In this document: one piece after another, positions 45,583-56,060 of the stretch
How the letters are laid out: each line of letters starts with the position of its first letter
Numbering within the stretch: the stretch's first letter is position 1
Assembly (NCBI GenBank): GCA_037074705.1
Contig: CM073594.1
Coordinates: 81,531,009-81,595,008, forward strand
Direction of reading: 5' to 3'
Source: Zhengitettix transpicula
Taxonomy: Eukaryota > Arthropoda > Insecta > Orthoptera > Tetrigidae
DNA length: 64,000 bases
Translations under genes and position numbers: made by a program
The notes under the pieces: model-generated
The model's database searches: none
Seen by the model: the letters and a program-made list of their open reading frames with translations, nothing else
Told to the model about the DNA's origin: nothing

Positions 45583-47011
45583 TCATGGGGGTTCTGGGGG
45601 GAGGAGGAGGTGTTTTGGGCGTTTGTATTTTGTGACGCGAGTGTGGTCATAATTGCCCAGTCGTCTTATGATGGTGTTGTGTGAGAATTGTGTCTTGCTG
45701 TACAGGCGTACATCATGGTCTCTGATAACGTCCATTAATGGCAGAATGTTTAATTCGCGGTGGACGTCTTTAGTTCGTGCCCTCCAAGGTGCCTTGGCGA
45801 TGATTCTAAGGACCTTGTTTTGTAAAACCTGGAGGTTACGTAGATGTGAGTTGGCTGCATAGCCCCACACTGGTTCTGCATACGTCAGGATTGGCCGTAT
45901 GAGTGTTAAGTATAGAGCGCGCGCTGTGGATGTGTTGAGGGAGCTTGTTCTGTTAAGCAATGGGTAGAGCTGTTTAAGTCTAATGGTTGCTTTTCGAATA
46001 GTGTTTGTGGTATGGAGTCTCCATGTCAGGGCCGGGTCAAATGAGACTCCTAGGTATTTAACCGTGTCTCGGAATTGGATCGGGCGCTTGTGGAGTGAGT
46101 GGACGACAGCCTTTATGCAAGCGTGCGTGTCGTGCCCTACGTGTAAGTAGGAGTGCCTCGCATTTACCTACGTTGATCTTAATTCGCCATCGTGTTAACC
46201 ATGGTTCGAGTGCGTTGAGTGTGCGTTGTAATTTACTATTAAGTGCCGATGGTCGCCTCGACTGAGCAAAGATGGCTGTGTCGTCTGCGAATATAGCGAC
46301 CTGGGTTTCTGGTGTTGTGGGGACATCGTTTATGTAGATGTTATGTAGGACTGGCCCTATGATACTTCCTTGAGGCACTCCTGAATGTTTCCCCTTACTG
46401 TGGATTGTGATGTGTTGAAATCCACGAAGAATGTCCTGCGTGATAGGTATGAGTGGAGCAGCCGTATGAGTGCAGGCGGGAACCTACAGTCATTGAGCCG
46501 TCTTATCAGGCCGTTGTGCCATATCTTATCGAAAGCCTTTTCCACGTCGAGGAAAACGGCTGTCGTAGACCTTGCCAGGTTATACCCTCTTGTTATGTGT
46601 TCAACTACTCGTAGTAGTTGGAGTGTTGATTCCTAAAGCCAAATTGCTCCGGCCTTAGGAGATCGTTTTCTGTGCAGTGTTCTGTGATCCTGCGCAGCAT
46701 TACCTTCTCGACCACTTTACCTAGCGAACAAAGTAAAGTTATGGGCCTGTAGTTGGTCGGAAGTGAGTGGTCTTTCCCGGGTTTTCGGAAGGTCAGTACC
46801 TTCCCCTGTTTCCAGGTGTCCGGGAAGTGTTGTGTTCGGAAGATGGCATTCGTGATGTCTGTGATCTGCTCGAGTGCTCGGGAGGAGAGCTGTTTGAGCA
46901 CTGGATTCTGAATGCCATCCGGGCCAGGCGCCTTACTGGGATGTGTTTGCTGTATAGCCCACCGTATTTCACCTATGTTTGTGTGCCGTAGAGGCTCGGC
47001 GGCTTCTTGGG
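45583..47011 (-). pseudogene. Jockey-clade ORF2, reverse transcriptase part (frameshifted)
   Basis: RT blocks in order on the minus strand, in several frames: FPDTWKQGKVLTFRKPGKD, NYRPITLLCSLGKVVEKVML and LRPEQFGFR (46605-46901); MEKAFDKIWHNGLIRRL, motif A, with SYLSRRTFFV (46357-46545); MPQGSIIGPVLHNIYIND and AIFADDTAIFAQ, the catalytic FADD (46058-46378); then the C-terminal region YLTLIRPILTYAEPVWGYAA and VLQNKVLRIIAKAPWRARTK (45583-45960). All catalytic residues can be read, but at least four frameshifts or stops prevent translation of one protein. RT copies the element RNA at a nicked target. The coding end is at 45583, followed by about 490 bp of 3' UTR. Confidence 0.85.
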
Positions 47012-48289
47012 CTAGCAGATGTGAACAACCTGGTCCGTTTCAAGTGTGAATATCGGATCTGAGGGATCGTCATTCGGTTGGAATGTGGCCTCTAGCGTGT
47101 CGGCCAGCAGTTCGGCCTTCTCCGAGTCGGAGTAAGCGTGCCCTGCTGGTCCGTGGAGCGTTGGAATTTGGTGTGCCTTCCGTGTGAAGTGTCTCGCAAT
47201 CTGCCACGTGGAGCGTGTGGAGGTGTCGAAGCTGGCTAGGAGCTTGTCCCATTCCATGCTTCGGTGTGTTTTGATGTGTTCTCTGATGATGTCTCTAAGT
47301 CTGTTCATATGAGTTTTGTATAATTGGAACCTGGTTCGCTGCCAATACCGTCTAAGTATATTCCTTAGGGTAATTAACTCCTTTATACTATCAGGGAGCA
47401 CCGTCCTGTGTTGGTGTGGAGTTACCGTTGGTATGACTTCGGATATCGCGTCCTGTATGGCAGCGGTGAGGGACTGAACAGACTGGTCTATTTCCGCCGC
47501 GGTGTTGATGTTGTCTGTGTGGTTCATGTTTCTATCAAGGGTTTCCCGGAATAAATTCCAGTTGGCCTTCCTATAGTTGAACATGACGCGCTTGTCTCTG
47601 TACTGTATAGTGCCTGTGTTGCTAATGAGTACAGGGTAATGGTCTGAAGTCAGGTCCTGTATGACCGTGAGATCAAGAGTGTCTGTGACGCCCTTGATGA
47701 GGGCTATGTCCAGGACATCTGGCTGTGCGTTTCGTCTTTCGGGCACGTAAGTTGCCTCACGTGGTCCTAGGACGATGTAATTATGTGTTTGTGAGTGAGC
47801 GTATAGTGCCCTACCGCTGGGGTTGGTGCGTCTACAGTTCCATAAGGGGTTTTTACTGTTTAGATCCCCAGCTACTATTGTCCTTCCTGAGATGTTAAGT
47901 AGCCGGTCTATGTCTCTAACATCTATTTGGGGCCTGCCAGGTTTATTGTAGACGGCTACGAGTGTAGTGTATGCTCCATTTAACTGGATTCTAACAGCTG
48001 TGGCTTCAAGCTTGTTTAATCGTGGAAGTGGTACAAGCGAATGGGCGATGTCTTGTTTTACTATGATTGCAGTTCCTCCGGCTCTGCGACCGTCTTGTCT
48101 GTCGGAGCGGTAAACTGCGTGTTGTGTAAAGTGAATCTTATCCGCGGGGACAAGGTGTGTTTCGTTCACTAGCGCGATGCCTACGGCATGTTGCGTCATG
48201 AAGGCGGCCAGTTCGGCCCTTATGTTGTGCAGGCCGCAAGTGTTCCAGAAAAGGATACGCGTGTCTCGACTCATGTGCTGTCTAACCAT
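47012..48289 (-). CDS. Jockey-clade ORF2, AP-endonuclease domain (425 codons open)
   Basis: The open frame begins at the ATG at 48289 and reads RILFWNTCGLHN, ALVNETHL, GGTAIIVKQDI, TTLVAVYNKPG, RTIVAGDLNSKNPLWN, PDVLDIALIKG and LTSDHYPVLI. These are the APE-type endonuclease blocks (Asn, Glu, DLN, SDH catalytic signatures all present). The domain nicks the target for priming. The remaining 190 residues form the linker to RT. The frame ends at 47012 by a frameshift just before RT. The start ATG overlaps the ORF1 stop (ATGGTTAG), so translation probably relies on reinitiation or coupling, a common LINE arrangement. Confidence 0.85.
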   Translation of the reverse strand: MVRQHMSRDTRILFWNTCGLHNIRAELAAFMTQHAVGIALVNETHLVPADKIHFTQHAVYRSDRQDGRRAGGTAIIVKQDIAHSLVPLPRLNKLEATAVRIQLNGAYTTLVAVYNKPGRPQIDVRDIDRLLNISGRTIVAGDLNSKNPLWNCRRTNPSGRALYAHSQTHNYIVLGPREATYVPERRNAQPDVLDIALIKGVTDTLDLTVIQDLTSDHYPVLISNTGTIQYRDKRVMFNYRKANWNLFRETLDRNMNHTDNINTAAEIDQSVQSLTAAIQDAISEVIPTVTPHQHRTVLPDSIKELITLRNILRRYWQRTRFQLYKTHMNRLRDIIREHIKTHRSMEWDKLLASFDTSTRSTWQIARHFTRKAHQIPTLHGPAGHAYSDSEKAELLADTLEATFQPNDDPSDPIFTLETDQVVHIC

Positions 48290-49846
48290 GAAGGTTGGTT
48301 AACGACGGGATAAAGTTGGATAGCTGTTCCTGGACAGCGGAGAGGATGGCAGAGGTGATTTGTGGGAGCATGGTTTCCAGGATTTTGGAAATAAGGGATT
48401 TGACTAAAGCAGCCATAGGGTCTTCTGTGGTCTGCCTATTGCTTTTGTCCGATGGGACAGCGGCCTGTGTGGGGGCAGGCAAAGCAGTAGCGGATGGCTT
48501 CTGCTTTGTGTGTGTGGGGGCCTTGGTTGGCTGGGGACGGCCTTCCTTGGTGGGTTTTGTGTTTGCAGAAGGCGCGGCAGATTTTTTGTTTTTGGGCTTG
48601 CCGGCCTTCTTGTGTTTGTGGCTCTTAAACAGCCGTGTAGGTGGAACAGTTTGTGTTTTAGTTGTGGCTGGCTGTTCCAGTGGTGTTGCAGAGGGTGCCT
48701 GCTCTGGGACCTGAGCAGGTGTACTGGGCTGCGCAGAAGGCGCAGGGGTCTGCACGGACTCAGGCAGTGTAGGGGCTTTTGCCACGGCTAAGGCGAAGGA
48801 CCGTCCGCTGGAGACAACTGTCTGGGGGGTCGGACAGCGGAGGCTGAGGGGGCGGGTTTACCAGCCTGGTAAGCTGGCAGAGGAGCTTGGCCTTTACGCA
48901 AGGCCTCCTTCCTCCGTTGCAGCTCTGCCTTGTATGCAGGGCAACCCCTGAAAAGGGCAGTATGGTCGCCTCTGCAGTTGGCGCAGGCCTTTTTACCGCC
49001 CGACTCCAACTTGCAGTTGGCCACAGCGTGATGGCCGGCGCATACCTTGCACACCTGGCGTGCGTGGCAGCGTAGGCCGCTGTGTCCGAACCGCAGGCAA
49101 TTGGAGCACTGCAAGGGCTTTGGGGGTGAGTTGAAATGTTCAACACGTACGCGCTGGTACAGCACTAGATCCAGCTTGAGGATCTCGTCAACTGACGGGC
49201 TGTCTTCCAGCTCGACTATGAACATGGGGAGGGCTCGCCTGTCAGCATTAGAACGCATTTGCCAGGCGTTCATGGCGGGGTAGCCCTGCAGCCTCAGGTC
49301 CTCCACTACCGATTCTTTACTCGTGGACTCGTGAATGCCCCGGACGACGTAATGCTGCGTACGTACGTCGCGGAGAAGGTAAAGTGAATATTCCACCTTT
49401 TCGACTTTCAGGAACTCTTGCAAGTTCCTGTAGTCGTCCTTGGTGGACGTGTAAAATGCCGTGCAGTTGTCACGCCGTTTCGTGAAGAACTTTTGCGGCT
49501 TGTACCGCGCCATGAACCGTTGGTTCAGCGCGCCGAGATCGCCGTGGTTGTACGCCACTACTGGCAGCAGAACTTCTGCAGGCATGATGTTGGTCGCGGT
49601 AGGGCGGACTGTGGCTTGGGGTTTGGCCCGTGGTGTGGACTTGAGTACGAGTTCAGTCCTGGGGATCTCGTGTTTGGGGGTCGTCTGTTTACGTTTATTT
49701 ATTATTAGTGGAGATACCCCAGGACTTCCGGTTGGGGTACTCCGCTTTTTTCCTTTTACGACGTGCCATTCAGCAGGTCGTGCAGCCTGGCTTGGAGCGG
49801 CAGCAAGGGTCTCCAAGCTGCGGGCAGAACGGAGGGGTGTCGCCAT
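48282..49846 (-). CDS. Jockey-clade ORF1 (gag-like, three CCHC zinc knuckles), one frameshift
   Basis: ATG at 49846. Residues about 110-225 look like the domain that precedes zinc knuckles in Jockey gag proteins (NCTAFYTSTKDDYRNLQEFL, YSLYLLRDVRTQHYVVRGIH). Three knuckles follow: C247-C250-H255-C260, C266-C269-H274/273-C278 and C288-C291-H295-C302, the RNA-binding part. The first frame stops at 48788 (352 codons). The next frame is open from about 48820 to 48282 with a Pro/Thr/Ala-rich tail (TPAPSAQPSTPAQVPEQAPS) and Lys-rich stretches, so one single-base indel near 48790-48830 explains the break. The intact product would be roughly 520 residues. It packages the element RNA. Confidence 0.8.
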
Positions 49847-50323
49847 CCTCCTCTGTTGGCTGCCGGATACCAGTCTCTTTTTTTTCTTTCCTTTCTTCGA
49901 TATAATTTTCCGGAAGTCTCAGAAAGAGGATGTTGTGTAAGGAGGACTTGGGTAAATCTAACCACATCTACAGTACGCGCAGTTATCCCACGTGAAGGGG
50001 CCGCTGGCACTAAAAAATCCCTACTCTTAACACTATGTGGGGCTGGCCAATACAAGGGTAAAAGATTGGGGCGGAAGAGCCTTTGCTTTCACAATAAGCG
50101 AGAAAGCTAGGAAGCAAATGCGATAGCGCTGAAAGAGAATAAGATAATTAGTAGGTCCGCCGCGTGCTGCTTTCCCGTCCGAAGGTGAGGTCGCTGCGTC
50201 CGAAGACAAGCTGAGACTTGCTCGGCGTACCGCTTCCCTCGGATGAGGAAGTTGTAGAGCTACGAGGACGTCCGGCTGCTCCGCTCCTGCAGATGTTGCT
50301 CCTACCGAAGCCAGGTAGCAACT
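49847..50323 (-). promoter_or_regulatory. 5' UTR of the Jockey-clade element
   Basis: About 480 bp between the candidate target duplication and the ORF1 ATG, GC-richer than the region average and without a TATA box that I can see. Jockey-type elements use internal promoters, so promoter activity here is expected from family knowledge, not shown by a motif. Confidence 0.4.
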
Positions 50324-50334
50324 ACCCGTTCGAA

Positions 50335-52074
50335 GCAGCAGCGGTGACATCTAACTGGAGATCCAGCCTCCTCTTCTAGTAGTCGGAGTTCCTTCCTCGT
50401 GGAATCTGCACCTCCCGTTCGAAGTTTATACAGCCCCGTTCGTGGGACCGGCTCACGGGATGTTTCTATTGGCTTTGGTCTGTACGTGCTAGGGATGGGC
50501 AACTGGTGGTATCCCCACCTCATTGACTCTTCGGTTAGTTACAACTGCCTCCAGAAACATCTGCGCGCCCGTTGCCGCGTTGGTGGCTGTACCCCCCGGA
50601 TTGCCCGGCCCGTTCCTCGGCGTACGGGACCCACGTACATGGCAACGGCCGGGGCCCAGGACTTGCTCAGCTGGTAGCCTGTGTCCCTATTTATTAGCTC
50701 GCGGTGAGTGGTTCTAATAGCCACAGCTTCCATAAGAATACTTTCCCAGAATTTTCTAACTGGGTCCAGTATCTTGGTGTTATGAAATTCAATTTTTTGT
50801 GGCCCGTTATTAGTGCATGTTCTACCACGATGGTTACTTTAACCTTAAGTGCCGCTGGTGTTCCATCCTCCTTTCTTTAACGGTACGTAGGGTTTGCCCA
50901 ATGTATTGAAAACCGGAAGAACAGGGGATTTGATAAACCCCTGGTTTCCTGAGGCCGATTTGGTCTTTAACCGGGCGTAACATATGTTTAACCTTTGTTT
51001 GTGGGGGGAAGATCGTTTTGATATTATACTTCCGCAGGAGTTTACTGATCTGTCCTGTGGCTTGCCCAGAGAAAGGAAGGAACGCTGTTGTTTCGGTGGA
51101 GTCTTTTTCTTTGGCATTATTAGTCTTATCCTTCCTAAGAGCGTAACGGATCTCCTGATTGGAATATCCGTTGGCACGTAGACATCTCTTCAAATGCTCA
51201 ATTTCAGACGGAAAACTCTCAGGGTCCGAAATCGTACAGGCTCTATGTACCAGTGTTGAGATTACGGTTGTCTCCTATGCAGGATGATGGAAACTGCATG
51301 CGTTCAGGTACAGATCTGTGTGTGTGGACTTTCTGTTCACACTGTGTCCAAGAGAGCCGTCCGGCTTTCTCCTAACTAGCACAACTAGAAATGGAAGTGT
51401 CCCGTCATTTTCCACTTCAATAGTATGTCGGGATGTCTGCCTTTCAGGTGTCGTATGAAGTCTTACAAAGCTTCATTACCGTGCGGCAAGATGACAAAGG
51501 TATCGTCCACGTACCTAAAAAAGCAACTCGGTTTCAATTCGGCTGATTTTAAGGCTTTTTCCTCGAAGTGCTCCATATAAAAATTTTCGATGGCCGGAGA
51601 GAGTGGTGAACCCATTGCCACGCCATCAACCTGTTCATAATATTCTCCACCGAACTGAAAGTATGTGGTGGTAAGAACGTACCGGAAAAGTTTCGTAACC
51701 CCTGTTTGGAAGTGTTCTTCTAGCAGGTTCAACGTGTGGGCTACGGGAACCCTTGTAAACAAGGAGACAACATCAAAACTAACCATGATGTCATGAGGAC
51801 CCATACGTATGTCTCTTACAATATCCACAAACTCGGCGGAATTTCTGATGTGGTGTTCGCACTTCCCCCACCAGTGATCTCAGCATATTGGTCAGATACT
51901 TGGCCAGGTGGTACCTCGCAGGGATATATTGTCCTTGTGTATGTTGAAAAAAAGCCGTATATCCGCGGTGGCGCGGGTGCCCTTGGTTTTAAAAACCTCG
52001 TTATCTCGATCAGGATCTCAGACAGGCGGATGAGCTCATTCGTTCTCCGAACAACCGAGGGCGTAGGATCGTGA
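50335..52074 (-). pseudogene. Penelope-like element, RT plus canonical GIY-YIG, truncated at both ends
   Basis: Minus-strand reading from about 52074: a short N-terminal part up to PRAPPRIYG with frameshifts; RT (51463-51828) DIMVSFDVVSLFTRVPVA, GVAMGSPLSPAIENFYMEHF and FFRYVDDTFVILPHG, with catalytic YVDD intact; the linker NGYSNQEIRYALR and GQISKLLRKYNIKTIFPPQT; GIY-YIG endonuclease GVYQIPCSSGFQYIGQT (50834-51193), with both tyrosines kept; then in another frame the C-terminal region KFWESILMEAVAIR and NRDTGYQLSKSWAPAV (50539-50733). The 3' UTR (50335-50530) is cut by the Jockey-clade insertion at TTCGAACGG. The 5' end abuts the CR1-like element at 52080. Confidence 0.85.
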
Positions 52075-52473
52075 GTAAAAAATTAATATTAATAGTTTAC
52101 ACACACACCCACAAAACTTATCACTTCCTGGTAGTCATCTCCTGTCGCTCGGAACGGAGGGATGTCGTCATTGATATTTACTAAAACAGATAGCAAAGGC
52201 AGGAGAACAGAACGAAAAGGGGAAAACTGGACAAACTATTTACATATTTATAGCATATTCATAGCAAATTCAGCAATTTTGTAGGCAAAGCAGTACAACG
52301 AATGTGAGACCGATTCAAAAATTCGTGTACGGAGTAATAAGTTCCATTTACAAGAAAACTTTTACACTCCTTGACGAATGAGTTGTAGTGTTTGATGTTC
52401 TTTACATGTTCAGGAAGGTTGTTAAATAGTGCGATACCGGAATAATGAACGCTAGACTGGTAGAGATTGAGGC

Positions 52474-54007
52474 TTAGAAATGAACAGTTCCTCTATGATT
52501 GTCCCCGTTACTTGCAAAAAAGTTCATGATGCGTTTAACAAAGTTTAGTATTTCTAATATGTAAGCTCTAGGTGGAGTCAGAATATGAAGTATTTTGAAC
52601 AAAAGTCTGCAGCTTTCTCTAGCATCTGAACCTGATATCATTCTAATGGCTCGTTTTTTCAGTTTGAAAACATCCACACTACGAGAACAATTGCCCCAGT
52701 TGGCAATACCGTAACACATATGCGAATGAAAGTAGGCAAAATAGACTAGTGAAGCAGTTTTGGTATCAACTTGTTGCATCAATAGTCTCAATGAGTAACA
52801 AACAGAACTAAGTTTGCGCACAAGAGGATCAATGTGCAAGTTCCATTTTAATTTACTGTCGACTTGCAAGCCGAGGAAAGTCGCATGATCAGAGAACTTA
52901 TCCGTTACGATGTTGTTGGTTTCAGTTGTAAAACGGACTAATTTAGTGTTCTGTACATTGAGTGTTAATTTATTGGTTGCGAACCAAGTATTTAGGTTTC
53001 TAGATTCAGTCTCAATCTTCGCATTGAGATTATTAAAATAAATGACCGTAATTAACAAATTAGTGTCATCTGCGTATAAGAAAGATTTTATAGGTTCTAT
53101 ATATTCAGGAAGATCATTAATATACAAAATAAAAATCAGTGGCCCTAATATTGATTTCTGAGGAACGCCATAAGCAATGCCTGACAAGTGCACCTCACCA
53201 GATTTGTTGTTTTAAAGCCACCTTCTGTTTCCGATTGTTGAGGTATGATTCAAAGAGTGCCAAAGCGTTGCCTCTGATCCCATAATATTCTAATTTTGGA
53301 GCAGTATTCTGTGATCTACAAGATCAAATGCCTTCAAAAGATCAGCAAAAATTACGGGTACTTTCAGTTTTTCATCAAGGGAACTTTGTATACTTTGAAT
53401 GAACTCGTCCATAGCAGTGCTCGTGGATTTTTGTTTGAGGAAGCCGTGTTGTGCTGGAGTAATTACATTATACTTGTTCAAGAATTCAAGTAACTTTTTC
53501 TGTTGATTTTTTTCTAGTATTTTTTATAAACATCGGAAGTAGGGAAATTGGTCTGTAATTTGATGCGTCGGTGGGCGAACCCTTCTTGAAGATCGGAATA
53601 ACTTTTTTAGCTTTAAGGGAGTCGGGGAAAATGCCGGTAGAAAGACTCGCGTTGAATATGATTTGAAGGGGAGTAGCTATGACGTCGGCACAGTGATTCA
53701 CAACTTTGCTTAAGATGCCATCTAAATCCGCCGATTGGGTACATTTTAACTTTATTGCGTTTATTATTTCGATATTGGTAACCGGTTGAAGGAAAATGGA
53801 ATTCTGAACACTCGATATGGCGTTTTGTAACAGTTTATAAAAAGCACGACCTTCTGATGGATTAATTTTAAAAAATTGATCCGACACATGATCAAAATAT
53901 GAATTAAATATACCCGCAGCGTCTCTGTTGGAGAAAGTTTTACCGTTGTCGACAAGCTTTATATCTGTCGCATTATAATTGACTTTACCTGAGATATTTT
54001 TAATCAC
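52474..54007 (-). pseudogene. CR1-like ORF2, reverse transcriptase part
   Basis: Minus-strand frames: VIPIFKKGSPTDASNYRPIS (53486-54007); TPAQHGFLKQKSTSTAMDEF and PVIFADLLKAFDLVDH, motif A (53290-53481); GIAYGVPQKSILGPLIFILY (Gly of VPQG replaced by Lys), FLYADDTNLL, catalytic YADD, and HATFLGLQVDSKLKWNLHI (52474-53193); then the C-terminal KKRAIRMISGSDARESCRLL and FKILHILTPPRAYILEI. Frames change at about 53485 and 53240. The open reading ends at 52474. The protein copies element RNA onto the target; this copy cannot be translated in one piece. Confidence 0.8.
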
Positions 54008-54089
54008 CTCCCAAGTTGCTTTTATTTTGTAATTTGAATTTGCTATATACTCCTATGTATGTAATTTTTTTAGCAGCTACAAGCACTTT

Positions 54090-55166
54090 CCTGTAGATAC
54101 GTCTATAAGATCGGAAGAAAGTCAAGAATTATGGCGAAAAATTAATATTTTTACATTTATTCATTTGGTGAGAAACTAGTATGCCTTTAGTTATCCAATT
54201 ATTTTACTTTAGTATTGGGTCAATTCTTTAATTTAAGTGGAGCTGTCTCGTTGATGACTAATGAGAAATAATTTAGAAAAGTTTCGTTCATATCATTAGC
54301 ATTCTTTGTTTTATTAACATATAAAATAAAATCCCATTGTACGGTCTCTAGTGTATTTGCGATAATTCTGAGTTTTGCGGAGTTAAGGTTTCTAGTAAGT
54401 AGTACTTAGTTTCTAGGGCTAGGTTTTCAGATTATTTCACTCTTTATGTTCATTAATATACTCTTGTTATCGGATAAACCTGTTTCTATTACATTAACAT
54501 TGTAAGAATCTATGTGAAGTTTACACAACATATAGTGAATGTAAGTTTCTGAAAAGGCAACTCTAGTTGGATCTAAGTTAGTGACGGAAATACCGTATAA
54601 TTACTGGACTCGCGCAGGTAGTCAACGTTGAAGTCGCCTGACACAATATCAGTCTTATTTTCCGCGTTGATTTTCCTTAATACACGGTCTAGAAGCGAAA
54701 TAAAACTCGCACAATCGCTACTCGGTTGGCGATAAATTGATAAAAATATGACATTTGTTAGTTGAACTACACTACACCCGAAAACACATTCACGGCTGAG
54801 ATTACGAATGCCTGGCCTATCTTTGCACTTTTCTACATGCTAGTTTTAAATAAAAATACACGACCTCCCATTTTTCATTATTGGTTGACTGAAATTTGAA
54901 ACCCTAGCATAACCCTCTAGAACAAAACAATTAGCTTCGTCTTCATTTTGCCAGTGCTCCGTCAAGGAAAGATCATCAACTTTATCCTGACGAGATAGAA
55001 ACAATTCTACATCAAGTTTTTTATTTCTTAAACTTTGACTATTTTGATTAAAGATGGATAATTTAGTAGCCTTTAACTCAATACTGTCATAGTCATTTGT
55101 GAGTTGAGGAACGTTTGACGACTGTCTACAAAATTTCTGAATTACTGTCGGGTTAAATACGCGCAA
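54090..55166 (-). pseudogene. CR1-like ORF2, AP-endonuclease part, decayed
   Basis: The best block is 54846-55166: ATKLSIFNQNSQSLRNKKLD, LTEHWQNEDEANCFVLEGYA, VSNFSQPIMKNGRSCIFI, corresponding to the N, TE-W and GG-C motifs at the start of the endonuclease of CR1-type elements. The rest, down to the RT, is broken by many stops; a GD-N-like patch (about 54630) can still be guessed. The same block is present in the 12-kb copy. Confidence 0.65.
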
Positions 55167-55191
55167 TCTAATGAGAAATATTCTTTACAAA

Positions 55192-55963
55192 TTATCTTTT
55201 ACCCGTATAATTCATATGAAGCCCGTGAGTGGTATAACCAGAATAAGGTAGGTTATTAAAGAGATCAACAATACTCACATTTTTAATTTTATCAAGGCCC
55301 ATAGCCAGTAGTCGCCGGTTTTCGAAGATGGTCCGGCGCTGAGCAGCAGGGTCGTCGTGTCTCGCTGGGATGGAGCTCACGAAGATCTTCTTAGTTCGCA
55401 TCTTTGGTAGCACTTTCTGGAGTACAGTCCAGTCCACGTTTGCTTTTTGACTAATTTCGTTTGTACCACCCACTAGTACAACGGCATCAGCATCATTAGT
55501 TAATGCTGGCGCGTCCTTACCTACTTCCGATAGCGGGGCTCCGGGCTTCACAATACCACAAACTTCGAAGTCTTTGCCCAGTTCTTCTTTTATTAGGTCA
55601 CTACACCCACGTCCGTGAGATGACATTAAAAGAACTATTTTCTTCTTTTCCTTCGTTGCTGGCAAAGTTTCTGACATATCTTCTGTATTGCACAGAACGT
55701 CGGACCGACTTGTTGTCGGGATAGCTTCCTGGTCCCGCTTGATATTCCGTTGGACGGAGAGCCTTAATCAGTCTCTCTAGAGCCTTCACTCTATTTTCCA
55801 GAGACTTGCAACGTTCGCATTTATGTTGGCTCACTTCATATTGTTGCTCGTTATCATCATATCTTCGGCGTAAGATTGGTTTCATACCAGTCGTGGGCAA
55901 GCCCATAGCTTTAAGACGCTTCTTCAGCTCGGAAACGGTAAGAGTGGCGGACTTCCCGGTCAT
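55192..55963 (-). CDS. CR1-like ORF1: SAP motif, coiled coil and SGNH-type esterase (one frameshift)
   Basis: I choose the ATG at 55963 (MTGKSATLTVSELKKRLKAM). The first 35 residues match a SAP DNA-binding motif (TVSELKKRLKAMGLP-TGMK-L--R). A Cys-Arg-Cys patch and a leucine-spaced helix (CKSLENRVKALERLIKALRP) follow, likely a coiled coil for self-association. After a single-base frameshift near 55740 comes the esterase: KIVLLMSSHGRGCSDLI (block I, SSHGRG in place of GDS), VVLVGGTNEI (block III), and GLHMNYTGK (catalytic His block) at 55192-55677. SGNH esterases are known in ORF1 of CR1-like elements. A stop at 55192 shortens this copy; the 12-kb copy reads on (GKRQFVKN). Confidence 0.75.
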
Positions 55964-56060
55964 GTTATCTGCAATTTTTCCTTCTACGGACAATGAGGAA
56001 AACACGTCCGAACCCTACGGAGGCCTGCAAGTTGAAAGAAACCAACCTTTTTCTCGGAGA

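Larger units (their letters stand above)
45083..50323 (-). mobile_element. Jockey-clade non-LTR retrotransposon, nearly complete (about 5.2 kb)
   Basis: Minus-strand element with 5' UTR (50323 to 49847), ORF1 (gag), ORF2 (endonuclease, RT), 3' UTR and a 13-base A tail (45083-45095). The 11-bp word ACCCGTTCGAA occurs on both sides (45072-45082 and 50324-50334) and is a candidate target duplication. The right flank is the PLE 3' UTR; the left flank is the fragment of another Jockey-like element. The low number of lesions in ORF1 and the endonuclease suggests that this is one of the youngest insertions in the window. Confidence 0.85.
52080..56060 (-). mobile_element. CR1-like non-LTR retrotransposon, nearly complete (about 4 kb)
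   Basis: Minus-strand element with ORF1 (SAP, coiled coil, esterase), ORF2 (endonuclease, RT) and a 3' UTR of about 390 bp ending in a (GT)n tract and TTAATATTAATT. The deleted copy at 11831-12855 shares both coding and 3' UTR sequence, which confirms that they belong to one unit. The family placement within the CR1/L2-like group rests on the esterase-type ORF1, which is known from CR1-like elements. Several stops and frameshifts make it inactive. Confidence 0.8.

Noticed and set aside
48295..49940. Several plus-strand ORFs of 60-160 codons opposite the Jockey gag gene
   Set aside because: They are antisense shadows of ORF1 caused by its GC-rich codons.
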